Positions 1 to 11,877 of a DNA stretch of 64,000 nt are shown here, in pieces. Source of the stretch: Henricia sp. BOLD:AAB3569 (taxonomy: Eukaryota > Echinodermata > Asteroidea > Spinulosida > Echinasteridae); contig JBBELK010000541.1 of NCBI GenBank assembly GCA_037783545.1, positions 310,001 to 374,000 of the forward strand, in the 5' to 3' direction. A program made the position numbers and the translations under genes. Numbering within the stretch: the stretch's first letter is position 1; each line of letters starts with the position of its first letter. The notes below the pieces were generated by a model. It was not told the DNA's origin. It saw only the letters and a program-made list of their open reading frames with translations, and made no database searches.

Positions 1-3000
1 TCCAAATTTGCCGACACTTTTAATTAACCAAATTCCAGTCCCAAACAAGACTGAGCATGCGCACGAGTGATCAGAGTACACGGACAGCCACGGTCTGCAG
101 AGCAGGCAGGAAGCCCGGGCCCAGTTTTCCCTAAACTCTGAAATTTCTCGGCCATTTCCCGGCGAAAGTCTGTCAATTTTTCAGGACAAGTGCGGAATAT
201 AGACTGTTTGGAGCATGCAAAATTTGAAGTTCGTCGGAAAATTTATTGACTTCCAAAGTTGCCGACGTTTGGACCACACGTTTAATTAACCAAATTCTAG
301 TCCCAAACAAGACTGAGCATGCGCACGAGTGATCAGGAGTACACGGACAGACACGTCTGCAGAGCAGGCAGGAAGCCCGAGCCCAGTTTTCCCTAAACTC
401 TTAAATTTCTCGGCCATTTCCCGGCGAAAGTCTGTCAATTTGTCAGGACAAGTGCGGAATATAGACTGTTTGGAGGATGCAAAATTTGAAGTTCGTCGGA
501 AAATGTTTTGACTTCCAAATTTGCCGACGTTTGGACCACACTTTTACCAAATGCCTGTCCCAAACAAGACTGAGCATGCGCACGAGTGATCAGGAGTACA
601 CGGACAGCCACGGTCTGCAGAGCAGGCAGGAAGCCCGGGCCCAGTTTTCCCTAAACTCTGAAATTTCTCGGCCATTTCCCGGCGAAAGTCTGTCAATTTT
701 TCAGGACAAGTGCGGAATATAGACTGTTTGAAGCATGCAAAATTTGAAGTTCGTCGGAAAATTTCTTGACTTCCAAATTTGCCGACGTTTGGACCACACG
801 TTTAATTAACCAAATTCTAGTCCCAAACAAGACTGAGCATGCGCACGAGTGATCAGGAGTACACGGACAGCCACGGTCTGCAGAGCAGGCAGGAAGCCCG
901 AGCCCAGTTTTCCCTAAACTCTGAAATTTATCGGCCATTTCCCGGCGAAAGTCTGTCAATTGTTCAGGACAAGTGCGGAATATAGACTATTTGGAGATGC
1001 AAAATGTGAAGTTCGTCGGAAAATTTCTTGACTTCCAAATTTGCCGACACTTTTAATTAACCAAATTCCAGTCCCAAACAAGACTGAGCATGCGCACGAG
1101 TGATCAGAGTACACGGACAGCCACGGTCTGCAGAGCAGGCAGGAAGCCCGGGCCCAGTTTTCCCTAAACTCTGAAATTTCTCGGCCATTTCCCGGCGAAA
1201 GTCTGTCAATTTTTCAGGACAAGTGCGGAATATAGACTGTTTGAAGCATGCAAAATTTGAAGTTCGTCGGAAAATTTCTTGACTTCCAAATTTGCCGACG
1301 TTTGGACCACACGTTTAATTAACCAAATTCTAGTCCCAAACAAGACTGAGCATGCGCACGAGTGATCAGGAGTAGACGGACAGCCACGGTCTGCAGAGCA
1401 GGCAGGAAGCCCGAGCCCAGTTTTCCCTAAACTCTGAAATTTATCGGCCATTTCCCGGCGAAAGTCTGTCAATTTTTCAGGACAAGTGCGGAATATAGAC
1501 TATTTGGAGATGCAAAATGTGAAGTTCGTCGGAAAATTTCTTGACTTCCAAATTTGCCGACACTTTTAATTAACCAAATTCCAGTCCCAAACAAGACTGA
1601 GCATGCGCACGAGTGATCAGGAGTACACGGACAGCCACGGTCTGCAGAGCAGGCACGAAGCCCGAGCCCAGTTTTCCCTAAACTCTGAAATTTCTCGGCC
1701 ATTTCCCGGCGAAAGTCTGTCAATTTTTCAGGACAAGTGCGGAATATAGACTGTTTGGAGCATGCAAAATTTGAAGTTCGTCGGAAAATTTCTTGACTTC
1801 CAAATTTGCCGACGTTTGGACCACACTTTAACCAAATTCCCGTCCCAAACAAGACTGAGCATGCGCACGAGTGATCAGGAGTACACGGACAGCCACGGTC
1901 TGCAGAGCAGGCAGGAAGCCCGAGCCCAGTTTTCCCTAAACTCTGAAATTTATCGGCCATTTCCCGGCGAAAGTCTGTCAATTTTTCAGGACAAGTGCGG
2001 AATATAGACTGTTTGGAGATGCAAAATTTGAAGTTCGTCGGAAAAATTTCTTGACTTCCAAATTTGCCGACGTTTGGACCAAACTTTGACCAAATTCCCG
2101 TCCCAAACAAGACTGAGCATGCGCACGAGTGATCAGGAGTACACAAACAGCCACGGTCTGCAGAGCAGGCAGGAAGCCCGAGCCCAGTTTTCCCTAAACT
2201 CTGAAATTTCTCGGCCATTTCCCGACGAAAGTCTGTCAATTTTTCAGGACAAGTGCGGAATATAGACTGTTTGGAGCATGCAAAATTTGAAGTTCGTCGG
2301 AAAATTTATTGACTTCCAAATTTGCCGACGTTTGGACCACACTTTAACCAAATTCCCGTCCCAAAACAAGACTGAGCATGCGCACGAGTGATCAGGAGTA
2401 CACAGACAGCCACGGTCTGCAGAGCATGCAGGAAGCCCGAGCCCAGTTTTCCCTAAACTCTGAAATTTCTCGGCCATTTCCCGGCGAAAGACTGTCAATT
2501 GTTCAGGACAAGTGCGGAATATAGACTGTGTGGAGCATGCAAAATTTGAAGTTCGTTGGGAAATTTCTTGACTTCCAAATTTGCCGACGTTTGGACCACA
2601 CTTTAACCAAATTCCCGTCCCAAACAAGACTGAGCATGCGCACGAGTGATCAGGAGTACACCAACAGCCACGGTCTGCAGAGCAGGCAGGAAGCCCGAGC
2701 CCAGTTTTCCCTAAACTCTGAAATTTCTCGGCCATTTCCCGACGAAAGTCTGTCAATTTTTCAGGACAAGTGCGGAATATAGACTGTTTGGAGCATGCAA
2801 AATTTGAAGTTCGTCGGAAAATTTATTGACTTCCAAATTTGCCGACGTTTGGACCACACTTTAACCAAATTCCCGTCTCAAACAAGACTGAGCATGTGCA
2901 CGAGTGATCAGGAGTACACGGACAGCCACGGTCTGCAGAGCAGGCAGGAAGCCCGAGCCCAGTTTTCCCTAAACTCTGAAATTTCTCGGCCATTTCCCGG

Positions 3001-6000
3001 CGAAAGTCTGTCAATTTTTTTCAGGACAAGTGCGGAATATAGACTGTTTGGAGCATGCAAAATTTGAAGTTCGTCGGTAAATTTATTGACTTCCAAATTT
3101 GCCGACGTTTGGACCACACTTTGACCAAATTCCCGTCCCAAACAAGACTGAGCATGCGCACGAGTGATCAGGAGTACACGGACAGCCACGGTCTGCAGAG
3201 CAGGCAGGAAGCCCGGGCCCAGTTTTCCCTAAACTCTGAAATTTCTCGGCCATTTCCGGACGAAAGTCTGTCAATTTTTCAGGACAAGTGCGGAATATAG
3301 ACTGTTTGAAGCATGCAACATTTGAAGTTCGTCGGAAAATTTCTTGACTTCCAAAGTTGCCGACGTTTGGACCACACGTTTAATTAACCAAATTCTAGTC
3401 CCAAACAAGACTGAGCATGCGCACGAGTGATCAGGAGTACACGGACAGACACGTCTGCAGAGCAGGCAGGAAGCCCGAGCCCAGTTTTCCCTAAACTCTT
3501 AAATTTCTCGGCCATTTCCCGGCGAAAGTCTGTCAATTTGTCAGGACAAGTGCGGAATATAGACTGTTTGGAGGATGCAAAATTTGAAGTTCGTCGGAAA
3601 ATGTTTTGACTTCCAAATTTGCCGACGTTTGGACCACACTTTGACCAAATGCCTGTCCCAAACAAGACTGAGCATGCGCACGAGTGATCAGGAGTACACG
3701 GACAGCCACGGTCTGCAGAGCAGGCAGGAAGCCCGGGCCCAGTTTTCCCTAAACTCTGAAATTTCTCGGCCATTTCCCGACGAAAGTCTGTCAATTTTTC
3801 AGGACAAGTGCGGAATATAGACTGTTTGGAGCATGCAAAATTTGAAGTTCGTCGGAAAATTTATTGACTTCCAAATTTGCCGACGTTTGGACCACACTTT
3901 AACCAAATTCCCGTCTCAAACAAGACTGAGCATGTGCACGAGTGATCAGGAGTACACGGACAGCCACGGTCTGCAGAGCAGGCAGGAAGCCCGGGCCCAG
4001 TTTTCCCTAAACTCTGAAATTTCTCGGCCATTTCCGGGCGAAAGTCTGTCAATTTTTCAGGACAAGTGCGGAATATAGACTGTTTGAAGCATGCAACATT
4101 TGAAGTTCGTCGGAAAATTTCTTGACTTCCAAAGTTGCCGACGTTTGGACCACACGTTTAATTAACCAAATTCTAGTCCCAAACAAGACTGAGCATGCGC
4201 ACGAGTGATCAGGAGTACACGGACAGACACGTCTGCAGAGCAGGCAGGAAGCCCGAGCCCAGTTTTCCCTAAACTCTTAAATTTCTCGGCCATTTCCCGG
4301 CGAAAGTCTGTCAATTTGTCAGGACAAGTGCGGAATATAGACTGTTTGGAGGATGCAAAATTTGAAGTTCGTCGGAAAATGTTTTGACTTCCAAATTTGC
4401 CGACGTTTGGACCACACTTTGACCAAATGCCTGTCCCAAACAAGACTGAGCATGCGCACGAGTGATCAGGAGTACACGGACAGCCACGGTCTGCAGAGCA
4501 GGCAGGAAGCCCGAGCCCAGTTTTCCCTAAACTCTGAAATTTCTCGGCCATTTCCCGGCGATAGTCTGTCAATTTTTCAGGACAAGTGCGGAATATAGAC
4601 TGTTTGGAGCATGCAAAATTTGAAGTTCGTCGGAAAATTTCTTGACTTCCAAATTTGCCGACACTTTTAATTAACCAAATTCCAGTCCCAAACAAGACTG
4701 AGCATGCGCACGAGTGATCAGAGTACACGGACAGCCACGGTCTGCAGAGCAGGCAGGAAGCCCGGGCCCAGTTTTCCCTAAACTCTGAAATTTCTCGGCC
4801 ATTTCCCGGCGAAAGTCTGTCAATTTTTCAGGACAAGTGCGGAATATAGACTGTTTGAAGCATGCAAAATTTGAAGTTCGTCGGAAAATTTCTTGACTTC
4901 CAAATTTGCCGACGTTTGGACCACACGTTTAATTAACCAAATTCTAGTCCCAAACAAGACTGAGCATGCGCACGAGTGATCAGGAGTACACGGACAGACA
5001 CGTCTGCAGAGCAGGCAGGAAGCCCGAGCCCAGTTTTCCCTAAACTCTGAAATTTCTCGGCCATTTGCCGGCGTAAGTCTGTCAATTTTTCAGGACTAGT
5101 GCGGAATATAGACTGTTTGGAGCATGCAAAATTTGAAGTTCGTCGGAAAATATATTGACTTCCAAATTTGCCGACGTTTGGACCACACTTTAACCAAATT
5201 TCCGTCCCAAACAAGACTGAGCATGCGCACGAGTGATCAGGAGTACACGGACAGCCACGGTCTGCAGAGCAGGCTGGAAGCCCGAGCCCAGTTTTCCCTA
5301 AACTCTGAAATTTCTCGGCCATTTCCCGGCGAAAGTCTGTCAATTTTTCAGGACAAGTGCGGAATATAGACTGTTTGGAGCATGCAAAATTTGAAGTTCG
5401 TCGGAAAATTTATTGACTTCCAAATTTGCCGACGTTTGGACCACACGTTAACCAAATTCCCGTCCCAAACAAGACTGAGCATGCGCACGAGTGATCAGGA
5501 GTACACAGACAGCCACGGTCTGCAGAGCAGGCAGGAAGCCCGAGCCCAGTTTTCCCTAAACTCTGTAATTTCTCGGCCATTTCCCGGCGAAAGTCTGTCA
5601 ATTTTTCAGGACAAGTGCGGAATATAGACTGTTTGGAGCATGCACAATTTGAAGTTCGTCGGAAAATTTCTTGACTTCCAAATTTGCCGACGTTTGGACC
5701 ACACTTTAACCAAATTCCCGTCCCAAACAAGACTGAGCATGCGCACGAGTGATCAGGAGTACACGGACAGCCACGGTCTGCAGAGCAGGCAGGAAGCCCG
5801 AGCCCAGTTTTCCCTAAACTCTGAAATTTATCGGCCATTTCCCGGCGAAAGTCTGTCAATTTTTCAGGACAAGTGCGGAATATAGACTATTTGGAGATGC
5901 AAAATTTGAAGTTCGTCGGAAAATGTCTTGACTTCCAAATTTGCCGACACTTTTAATTGACCAAATTCCAGTCCCAAACAAGACTGAGCATGCGCACGAG

Positions 6001-6352
6001 TGATCAGGAGTACACGGACAGCCACGGTCTGCAGAGCAGGCACGAAGCCCGAGCCCAGTTTTTCCCTAAACTCTGAAATTTCTCGGCCATTTCCCGACGA
6101 AAGTCTGTCAATTTTTCAGGACAAGTGCGGAATATAGACTGTTTGGAGCATGCAAAATTTGAAGTTCGTCGGAAAATTTATTGACTTCCAAATTTGCCGA
6201 CGTTTGGACCACACTTTAACCAAATTCCCGTCCCAAACAAGACTGAGCATGCGCACGAGTGATCAGGAGTACACGGACAGCCACGGTCTGCAGAGCAGGC
6301 AGGAAGCCCGAGCCCAGTTTTCCCTAAACTCTGAAATTTCTCGGCCATTTCC
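1..6352. repeat. Satellite A array, left block (about 258-bp units)
   Basis: About 24 tandem units with a period of 256-260 bp. Landmarks in order within a unit are GCATGCAAAATTTGAAGTTCG, a GACTTCCAAATTTGCCGACG segment, TTTGGACCACAC, CCCGTCCCAAACAAGACTG, AGCATGCGCACGAGTGATCAG, GGTCTGCAGAGCAGGCAGG and CGGCGAAAGTCTGTCAATTT. Unit subtypes recur at multiples of the period. One lacks 10 bp (CCGACACTTTTAATTAACC, near 10-30, 1048, 1558 and 4660); others carry GTTTAATTAACC or TTGACC before the CCCGTCCC block. A 778-bp (three-unit) segment near 3300-4080 repeats at about 4080-4860, and a 513-bp two-unit segment repeats near 693 and 1206. Because 258 is a multiple of three, open frames run through units on both strands; these are shadows. 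Confidence 0.95.
4683..6352 (+). repeat. 1,670-bp satellite A segment, left copy flanking the inverted array
   Basis: This segment reappears at 30541-32210 with a constant offset of 25,858 bp. The two copies share rare private variants, such as CATTTGCCGGCGTAAG and CAGGACTAGTGCGG in one unit and a GGCTGGAAG variant in the next. I saw four substitutions between them (4739/30597, 6275-6276/32133-32134, 6321/32179), although I compared landmarks and translations rather than every base. Its right end is exactly where the 1841-bp array begins, so the 24-kb array sits between direct duplicates. Confidence 0.85.
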
Positions 6353-6427
6353 AGTAAAGAGGGGGGGTGGTGGCGTTCTCCCATTCAGAGACACATGCGT
6401 TCCGGTTGACTTGTTTTGATTGTTTGA

Positions 6428-6448
6428 AATAAAATATATTATTTTATT
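6428..6448. other. AT-rich perfect hairpin in the monomer (F1)
   Basis: AATAAAATA and TATTTTATT separated by TAT. AATAAA occurs on both strands here, so it could serve as a poly(A) signal in either direction; that is inference only. Confidence 0.7.
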
Positions 6449-6547
6449 CCAAAATTTATTTGTATCCAATTTGTACCGTTTTTGCTGGGTTTATTGTACA
6501 TTACATTGGTGGTGTGGGAGAGTTTCCCCGGTTTTTGGTTGTGCGAG

Positions 6548-6573
6548 TAAAAGAACGTTTTTCAGTTCTTTTA
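6548..6573. other. 9-bp hairpin beside the ribozyme-like core (F1)
   Basis: TAAAAGAAC and GTTCTTTTA with an 8-nt loop. It lies between the outer helix and the 3' strand of hammerhead stem I, so it would form one arm of a multi-way junction. Confidence 0.75.
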
Positions 6574-6579
6574 GGTTTA

Positions 6580-6624
6580 GCAAGAGCTAGCTTTCTGGGC
6601 TTCCGTATGCCCTTCATCAGTTGC
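6580..6624 (-). ncRNA. Candidate type I hammerhead ribozyme (F1 copy)
   Basis: Read on -, the order is GCAA (stem I, 5' strand), CTGATGA (core C3-A9), A, GGGC, an 8-nt loop, GCCC (stem II), A, GAA (core G12-A14), AGC-TA-GCT (stem III, including the A15.1-U16.1 pair), C (position 17), then TTGC (stem I, 3' strand). All invariant core bases of the hammerhead family are present, and predicted cleavage follows the C. The weak points are an A.A appositon where a 10.1-11.1 pair is expected, and short helices (4, 4 and 3 bp). A more distal helix, TGCGAG with CTCGCA at 6652-6657 and 6542-6547, encloses the motif. Each intervening strand forms its own hairpin. The same motif occurs in all 14 units. 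Confidence 0.5.
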
Positions 6625-7008
6625 GGGTGGATTCAAAATGAATCGGATTACCTCGCATTTGGGTAAATCTTGAGAGCGATAGAACCAGCTTTTTTGTTTA
6701 GTTAGAGCAGGATTGTTTAGTGTTCAGTGACTGCTCTTTTTATAGTTCTGGTTTGTTACTGGTATTGTTTGGGTATTAACACTGAGTGGCGTTTTGTTAT
6801 TTTGAAGTGTCCTTTCATTATTTTGATATCCGTTGGCATATTTAGGCGTGTGCAGGCATGCTTTCTTTTTGACGCCGTTTGGTGTTAGAAAGGATTTTTG
6901 CGTGTTTAACATATTGGCCACTCTCATTTTTGGGTGTTTTTAAAGTTGTCTACCGCTCGTAGATTTTCCCAATGTTTTAGCAATTGTCTGAACAAAAACT
7001 TAGTAGTT

Positions 7009-7056
7009 TACCCAAAGCGGTATATTTTTCAGTTTCTGAAATATTCGCTTTGGGTA
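7009..7056. other. Long interrupted hairpin (F1)
   Basis: The outer arms TACCCAAAGCG and CGCTTTGGGTA are 11 bp and perfect. Inside, ATA/TAT and TTTCAG/CTGAAA pair around a TTT loop, giving about 20 bp in a 48-nt span. In units F5-F7 the right arm reads TGCTTTGGGTA, which turns one G-C pair into G-T and keeps the helix pairable as RNA. Confidence 0.8.
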
Positions 7057-7287
7057 GGTTGGTAGTTGTTCACAGGTTGTTTCTCGTTGGGGTTTTTCAG
7101 TTTGCGTTCGCATCCATTGCTTTTTTGTCGAAGTTTAATGCTCTCTTAGTTTATTTGAGTTTTGTTTAGCCTTGACATATATTGGGTACAGTTTTGGTCA
7201 AGGTGTTTGTTTCATGTTTTAAATTTAGAGATCTATTTTTTGCGCTTCTTTTGCGCGTTTTCTGCTTTTAGTTGGTATAAGGGCTGT

Positions 7288-7354
7288 CGTATCAAGTTGG
7301 TGATGTGTCTGTTGTATATACAGTTAAGTTCAGACACTTTGCTGGCTTGATACG
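7288..7354. other. Nested symmetric hairpin (F1)
   Basis: CGTATCAAG (7288-7296) pairs with CTTGATACG (7346-7354), and GTGTCTG (7305-7311) pairs with CAGACAC (7331-7337). The internal loops are exactly 8 nt on each side, and the 19-nt apical loop contains the palindrome TGTATATACA. It is conserved in the other units, with TGTGTATACA in type 2. Confidence 0.8.
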
Positions 7355-7762
7355 CCCCGTGCGTTTTGACCACGTCATTGTTGCAGTTAAATGGCCTGGT
7401 TGGGCTTTTGTATGCGTTGTGGATGCATCCTGCTCTGCGTGACCTCCCATGGGTTGGTTCCGTTGTCCAATGAGCGTTCGTGTTCAGCGGCGAGGAAAAT
7501 CCTGATCCAAAGGTGGAAATTTTTCATCGGGTTGTGTTTCTTTGTTGTGGAAAAAGACCTTTTTCGAGTATTTGCAGTTACAATCGAGTAAAATGCAGTG
7601 TGTTGTGGTCCTTTATAGTTGGAGTTTTACCGATGTGTTGTGTTATTTTGTTTATGTTTTATTTCCACAGTTTATATTTTTGGGATTTTGTGTCATTCGT
7701 ACACGTTAAATTTAAAAATCCGTTGGGTGGGATAGCGATTTTTGAGGTATAGTGTTTATTTT

Positions 7763-7809
7763 GGTAATTTAAATGGTTACCCTCGAGGGTGGGTTTTTGG
7801 TAAATTACC
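7763..7809. other. Cruciform-prone palindrome (F1)
   Basis: GGTAATTTA (7763-7771) and TAAATTACC (7801-7809) flank a 12-bp perfect palindrome ACCCTCGAGGGT (7779-7790). Present in every unit reaching this position; R1 has one extra A in an arm. Confidence 0.75.
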
Positions 7810-8195
7810 AGATTTTTTATTTATTTGGGCTATCCCGATTAATTGTATATGTTTGGGATTATTTTTGATAACGAATTTGTATTTTGCTTCCCGTGCATAG
7901 CGTTTACAGGATCAGTGGCGTGTTCCACCAAGATTAAATGGAGGTTTCCGTTATTGTATTTGGTGGAGATGGATTTTCCAAATTAATTTTGAGGTTAGGG
8001 AGTTGTTTACTCCGGTGGGGTGGATACTGAATGGTCAAGTCAGTGGTGAGAACCCGTGGGTATCTCGGATCTGAGAACGATGCAACCTGAAGATTCGGTA
8101 TTTCTCGTGCTAAGCACCCGGAATACTCGGGTAACGTTTTCGGTTACCACCGACTCACGATATTCCCTAAAGGAACACGGAGTAATTCAGATCAA

Positions 8196-10036
8196 GTAAA
8201 GAGGGGGGTGGTGGCGTTCTCCCATTCAGAGACACATGCGTTCCGGTTGACTTGTTTTGATTGTTTGAAATAAAATATATTATTTTATTCCAAAATTTAT
8301 TTGTATCCAATTTGTACCGTTTTTGCTGGGTTTATTGTACATTACATTGGTGGTGTGGGAGAGTTTCCCCGGTTTTTGGTTGTGCGAGTAAAAGAACGTT
8401 TTTCAGTTCTTTTAGGTTTAGCAAGAGCTAGCTTTCTGGGCTTCCGTATGCCCTTCATCAGTTGCGGGTGGATTCAAAATGAATCGGATTACCTCGCATT
8501 TGGGTAAATCTTGAGAGCGATAGAACCAGCTTTTTTGTTTAGTTAGAGCAGGATTGTTTAGTGTTCAGTGACTGCTCTTTTTATAGTTCTGGTTTGTTAC
8601 TGGTATTGTTTGGGTATTAACACTGAGTGGCGTTTTGTTATTTTGAAGTGTCCTTTCATTATTTTGATATCCGTTGGCATATTTAGGCGTGTGCAGGCAT
8701 GCTTTCTTTTTGACGCCGTTTGGTGTTAGAAAGGATTTTTGCGTGTTTAACATATTGGCCACTCTCATTTTTGGGTGTTTTTAAAGTTGTCTACCGCTCG
8801 TAGATTTTCCCAATGTTTTAGCAATTGTCTGAACAAAAACTTAGTAGTTTACCCAAAGCGGTATATTTTTCAGTTTCTGAAATATTCGCTTTGGGTAGGT
8901 TGGTAGTTGTTCACAGGTTGTTTCTTGTTGGGGTTTTTCAGTTTGCGTTCGCATCCATTGCTTTTTTGTCGAAGTTTAATGCTCTCTTAGTTTATTTGAG
9001 TTTTGTTTAGCCTTGACATATATTGGGTACAGTTTTGGTCAAGGTGTTTGTTTCATGTTTTAAATTTAGAGATCTATTTTTTGCGCTTCTTTTGCGCGTT
9101 TTCTGCTTTTAGTTGGTATAAGGGCTGTCGTATCAAGTTGGTGATGTGTCTGTTGTATATACAGTTAAGTTCAGACACTTTGCTGGCTTGATACGCCCCG
9201 TGCGTTTTGACCACGTCATTGTTGCAGTTAAATGGCCTGGTTGGGCTTTTTTATGCGTTGTGGATGCATCCTGCTCTGCGTGACCTCCCATGGGTTGGTT
9301 CCGTTGTCCAATGAGCGTTCGTGTTCAGCGGCGAGGAAAATCCTGATCCAAAGGTGGAAATTTTTCATCGGGTTGTGTTTCTTTGTTGTGGAAAAAGACC
9401 TTTTTCGAGTATTTGCAGTTACAATCGAGTAAAATGCAGTGTGTTGTGGTCCTTTATAGTTGGAGTTTTACCGATGTGTTGTGTTATTTTGTTTATGTTT
9501 TATTTCCACAGTTTATATTTTTGGGATTTTGTGTCATTCGTACACGTTAAATTTAAAAATCCGTTGGGTGGGATAGCGATTTTTGAGGTATAGTGTTTAT
9601 TTTGGTAATTTAAATGGTTACCCTCGAGGGTGGGTTTTTGGTAAATTACCAGATTTTTTATTTATTTGGGCTATCCCGATTAATTGTATATGTTTGGGAT
9701 TATTTTTGATAACGAATTTGTATTTTGCTTCCCGTGCATAGCGTTTACAGGATCAGTGGCGTGTTCCACCAAGATTAAATGGAGGTTTCCGTTATTGTAT
9801 TTGGTGGAGATGGATTTTCCAAATTAATTTTGAGGTTAGGGAGTTGTTTACTCCGGTGGGGTGGATACTGAATGGTCAAGTCAGTGGTGAGAACCCGTGG
9901 GTATCTCGGATCTGAGAACGATGCAACCTGAAGATTCGGTATTTCTCGTGCTAAGCACCCGGAATACTCGGGTAACGTTTTCGGTTACCACCGACTCACG
10001 ATATTCCCTAAAGGAACACGGAGTAATTCAGATCAA
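8196..10036 (+). repeat. 1841-bp monomer F2 (complete, type 1)
   Basis: Nearly identical to F1 over its whole length, with the same type 1 markers. It has TTTCTTGTTGGGG near 8921, where F1 has TTTCTCG. The ribozyme-like core is on - at 8421-8465. Confidence 0.93.
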
Positions 10037-11877
10037 GTAAAGAGGGGGGTGGTGGCGTTCTCCCATTCAGAGACACATGCGTTCCGGTTGACTTGTTTTG
10101 ATTGTTTGAAATAAAATATATTATTTTATTCCAAAATTTATTTGTATCCAATTTGTACCGTTTTTGCTGGGTTTATTGTACATTACATTGGTGGTGTGGG
10201 AGAGTTTCCCCGGTTTTTGGTTGTGCGAGTAAAAGAACGTTTTTCAGTTCTTTTAGGTTTAGCAAGAGCTAGCTTTCTGGGCTTCCGTATGCCCTTCATC
10301 AGTTGCGGGTGGATTCAAAATGAATCGGATTACCTCGCATTTGGGTAAATCTTGAGAGCGATAGAACCAGCTTTTTTGTTTAGTTAGAGCAGGATTGTTT
10401 AGTGTTCAGTGACTGCTCTTTTTATAGTTCTGGTTTGTTACTGGTATTGTTTGGGTATTAACACTGAGTGGCGTTTTGTTATTTTGAAGTGTCCTTTCAT
10501 TATTTTGATATCCGTTGGCATATTTAGGCGTGTGCAGGCATGCTTTCTTTTTGACGCCGTTTGGTGTTAGAAAGGATTTTTGCGTGTTTAACATATTGGC
10601 CACTCTCATTTTTGGGTGTTTTTAAAGTTGTCTACCGCTCGTAGATTTTCCCAATGTTTTAGCAATTGTCTGAACAAAAACTTAGTAGTTTACCCAAAGC
10701 GGTATATTTTTCAGTTTCTGAAATATTCGCTTTGGGTAGGTTGGTAGTTGTTCACAGGTTGTTTCTTGTTGGGGTTTTTCAGTTTGCGTTCGCATCCATT
10801 GCTTTTTTGTCGAAGTTTAATGCTCTCTTAGTTTATTTGAGTTTTGTTTAGCCTTGACATATATTGGGTACAGTTTTGGTCAAGGTGTTTGTTTCATGTT
10901 TTAAATTTAGAGATCTATTTTTTGCGCTTCTTTTGCGCGTTTTCTGCTTTTAGTTGGTATAAGGGCTGTCGTATCAAGTTGGTGATGTGTCTGTTGTATA
11001 TACAGTTAAGTTCAGACACTTTGCTGGCTTGATACGCCCCGTGCGTTTTGACCACGTCATTGTTGCAGTTAAATGGCCTGGTTGGGCTTTTTTATGCGTT
11101 GTGGATGCATCCTGCTCTGCGTGACCTCCCATGGGTTGGTTCCGTTGTCCAATGAGCGTTCGTGTTCAGCGGCGAGGAAAATCCTGATCCAAAGGTGGAA
11201 ATTTTTCATCGGGTTGTGTTTCTTTGTTGTGGAAAAAGACCTTTTTCGAGTATTTGCAGTTACAATCGAGTAAAATGCAGTGTGTTGTGGTCCTTTATAG
11301 TTGGAGTTTTACCGATGTGTTGTGTTATTTTGTTTATGTTTTATTTCCACAGTTTATATTTTTGGGATTTTGTGTCATTCGTACACGTTAAATTTAAAAA
11401 TCCGTTGGGTGGGATAGCGATTTTTGAGGTATAGTGTTTATTTTGGTAATTTAAATGGTTACCCTCGAGGGTGGGTTTTTGGTAAATTACCAGATTTTTT
11501 ATTTATTTGGGCTATCCCGATTAATTGTATATGTTTGGGATTATTTTTGATAACGAATTTGTATTTTGCTTCCCGTGCATAGCGTTTACAGGATCAGTGG
11601 CGTGTTCCACCAAGATTAAATGGAGGTTTCCGTTATTGTATTTGGTGGAGATGGATTTTCCAAATTAATTTTGAGGTTAGGGAGTTGTTTACTCCGGTGG
11701 GGTGGATACTGAATGGTCAAGTCAGTGGTGAGAACCCGTGGGTATCTCGGATCTGAGAACGATGCAACCTGAAGATTCGGTATTTCTCGTGCTAAGCACC
11801 CGGAATACTCGGGTAACGTTTTCGGTTACCACCGACTCACGATATTCCCTAAAGGAACACGGAGTAATTCAGATCAA
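10037..11877 (+). repeat. 1841-bp monomer F3 (complete, type 1)
   Basis: Matches F2 at every landmark I checked. The ribozyme-like core is on - at 10262-10306. Confidence 0.93.

Larger units (their letters stand above)
6354..8195 (+). repeat. 1841-bp monomer F1 (complete, type 1)
   Basis: Reference copy for the monomer map. It begins with a G-run (seven G here, six in other units, hence 1842 bp) and is T-rich on +. It carries the hammerhead-like motif on - at 6580-6624, the AT hairpin at 6428-6448, the long hairpin at 7009-7056, the nested hairpin at 7288-7354 and the cruciform at 7763-7809. Type 1 markers are GTGTGCAGGCATGC, GTGTTCCACC, AAATTAATTTT and GTAATTCAG. Its own variant is TTTGTATGCG near 7410, where later units have TTTTTATGCG. 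The longest ORFs are 66-90 codons and look like chance. Confidence 0.93.

Noticed and set aside
1469-2239. 256-codon frame on - in satellite A and similar frames at 32294-33001 and 34101-34808
   Set aside because: The 258-bp unit is divisible by three and poor in stops, so any frame extends until an indel. No start context, no conserved protein and no codon-position pattern.
7480-7752. 90-codon frame repeated in every 1841-bp monomer
   Set aside because: It begins at a GTG, not ATG, in a eukaryotic setting and overlaps another frame. Its conservation only reflects the identity of the repeat.
8001-8020. Telomere-like TTAGGG near this position in each monomer
   Set aside because: A single hexamer per 1841 bp with no tandem run; expected by chance.
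8092-8125. Second hammerhead-like core (CTGAAGA) on the + strand of the monomer
   Set aside because: The following GGAAT lacks the A15.1 base and no acceptable stem II forms between them.
6354-8195. Monomer as a solo LTR of a retrotransposon
   Set aside because: Ends are not TG...CA, there is no primer-binding site or polypurine tract arrangement between units, and units abut directly instead of flanking an internal region.
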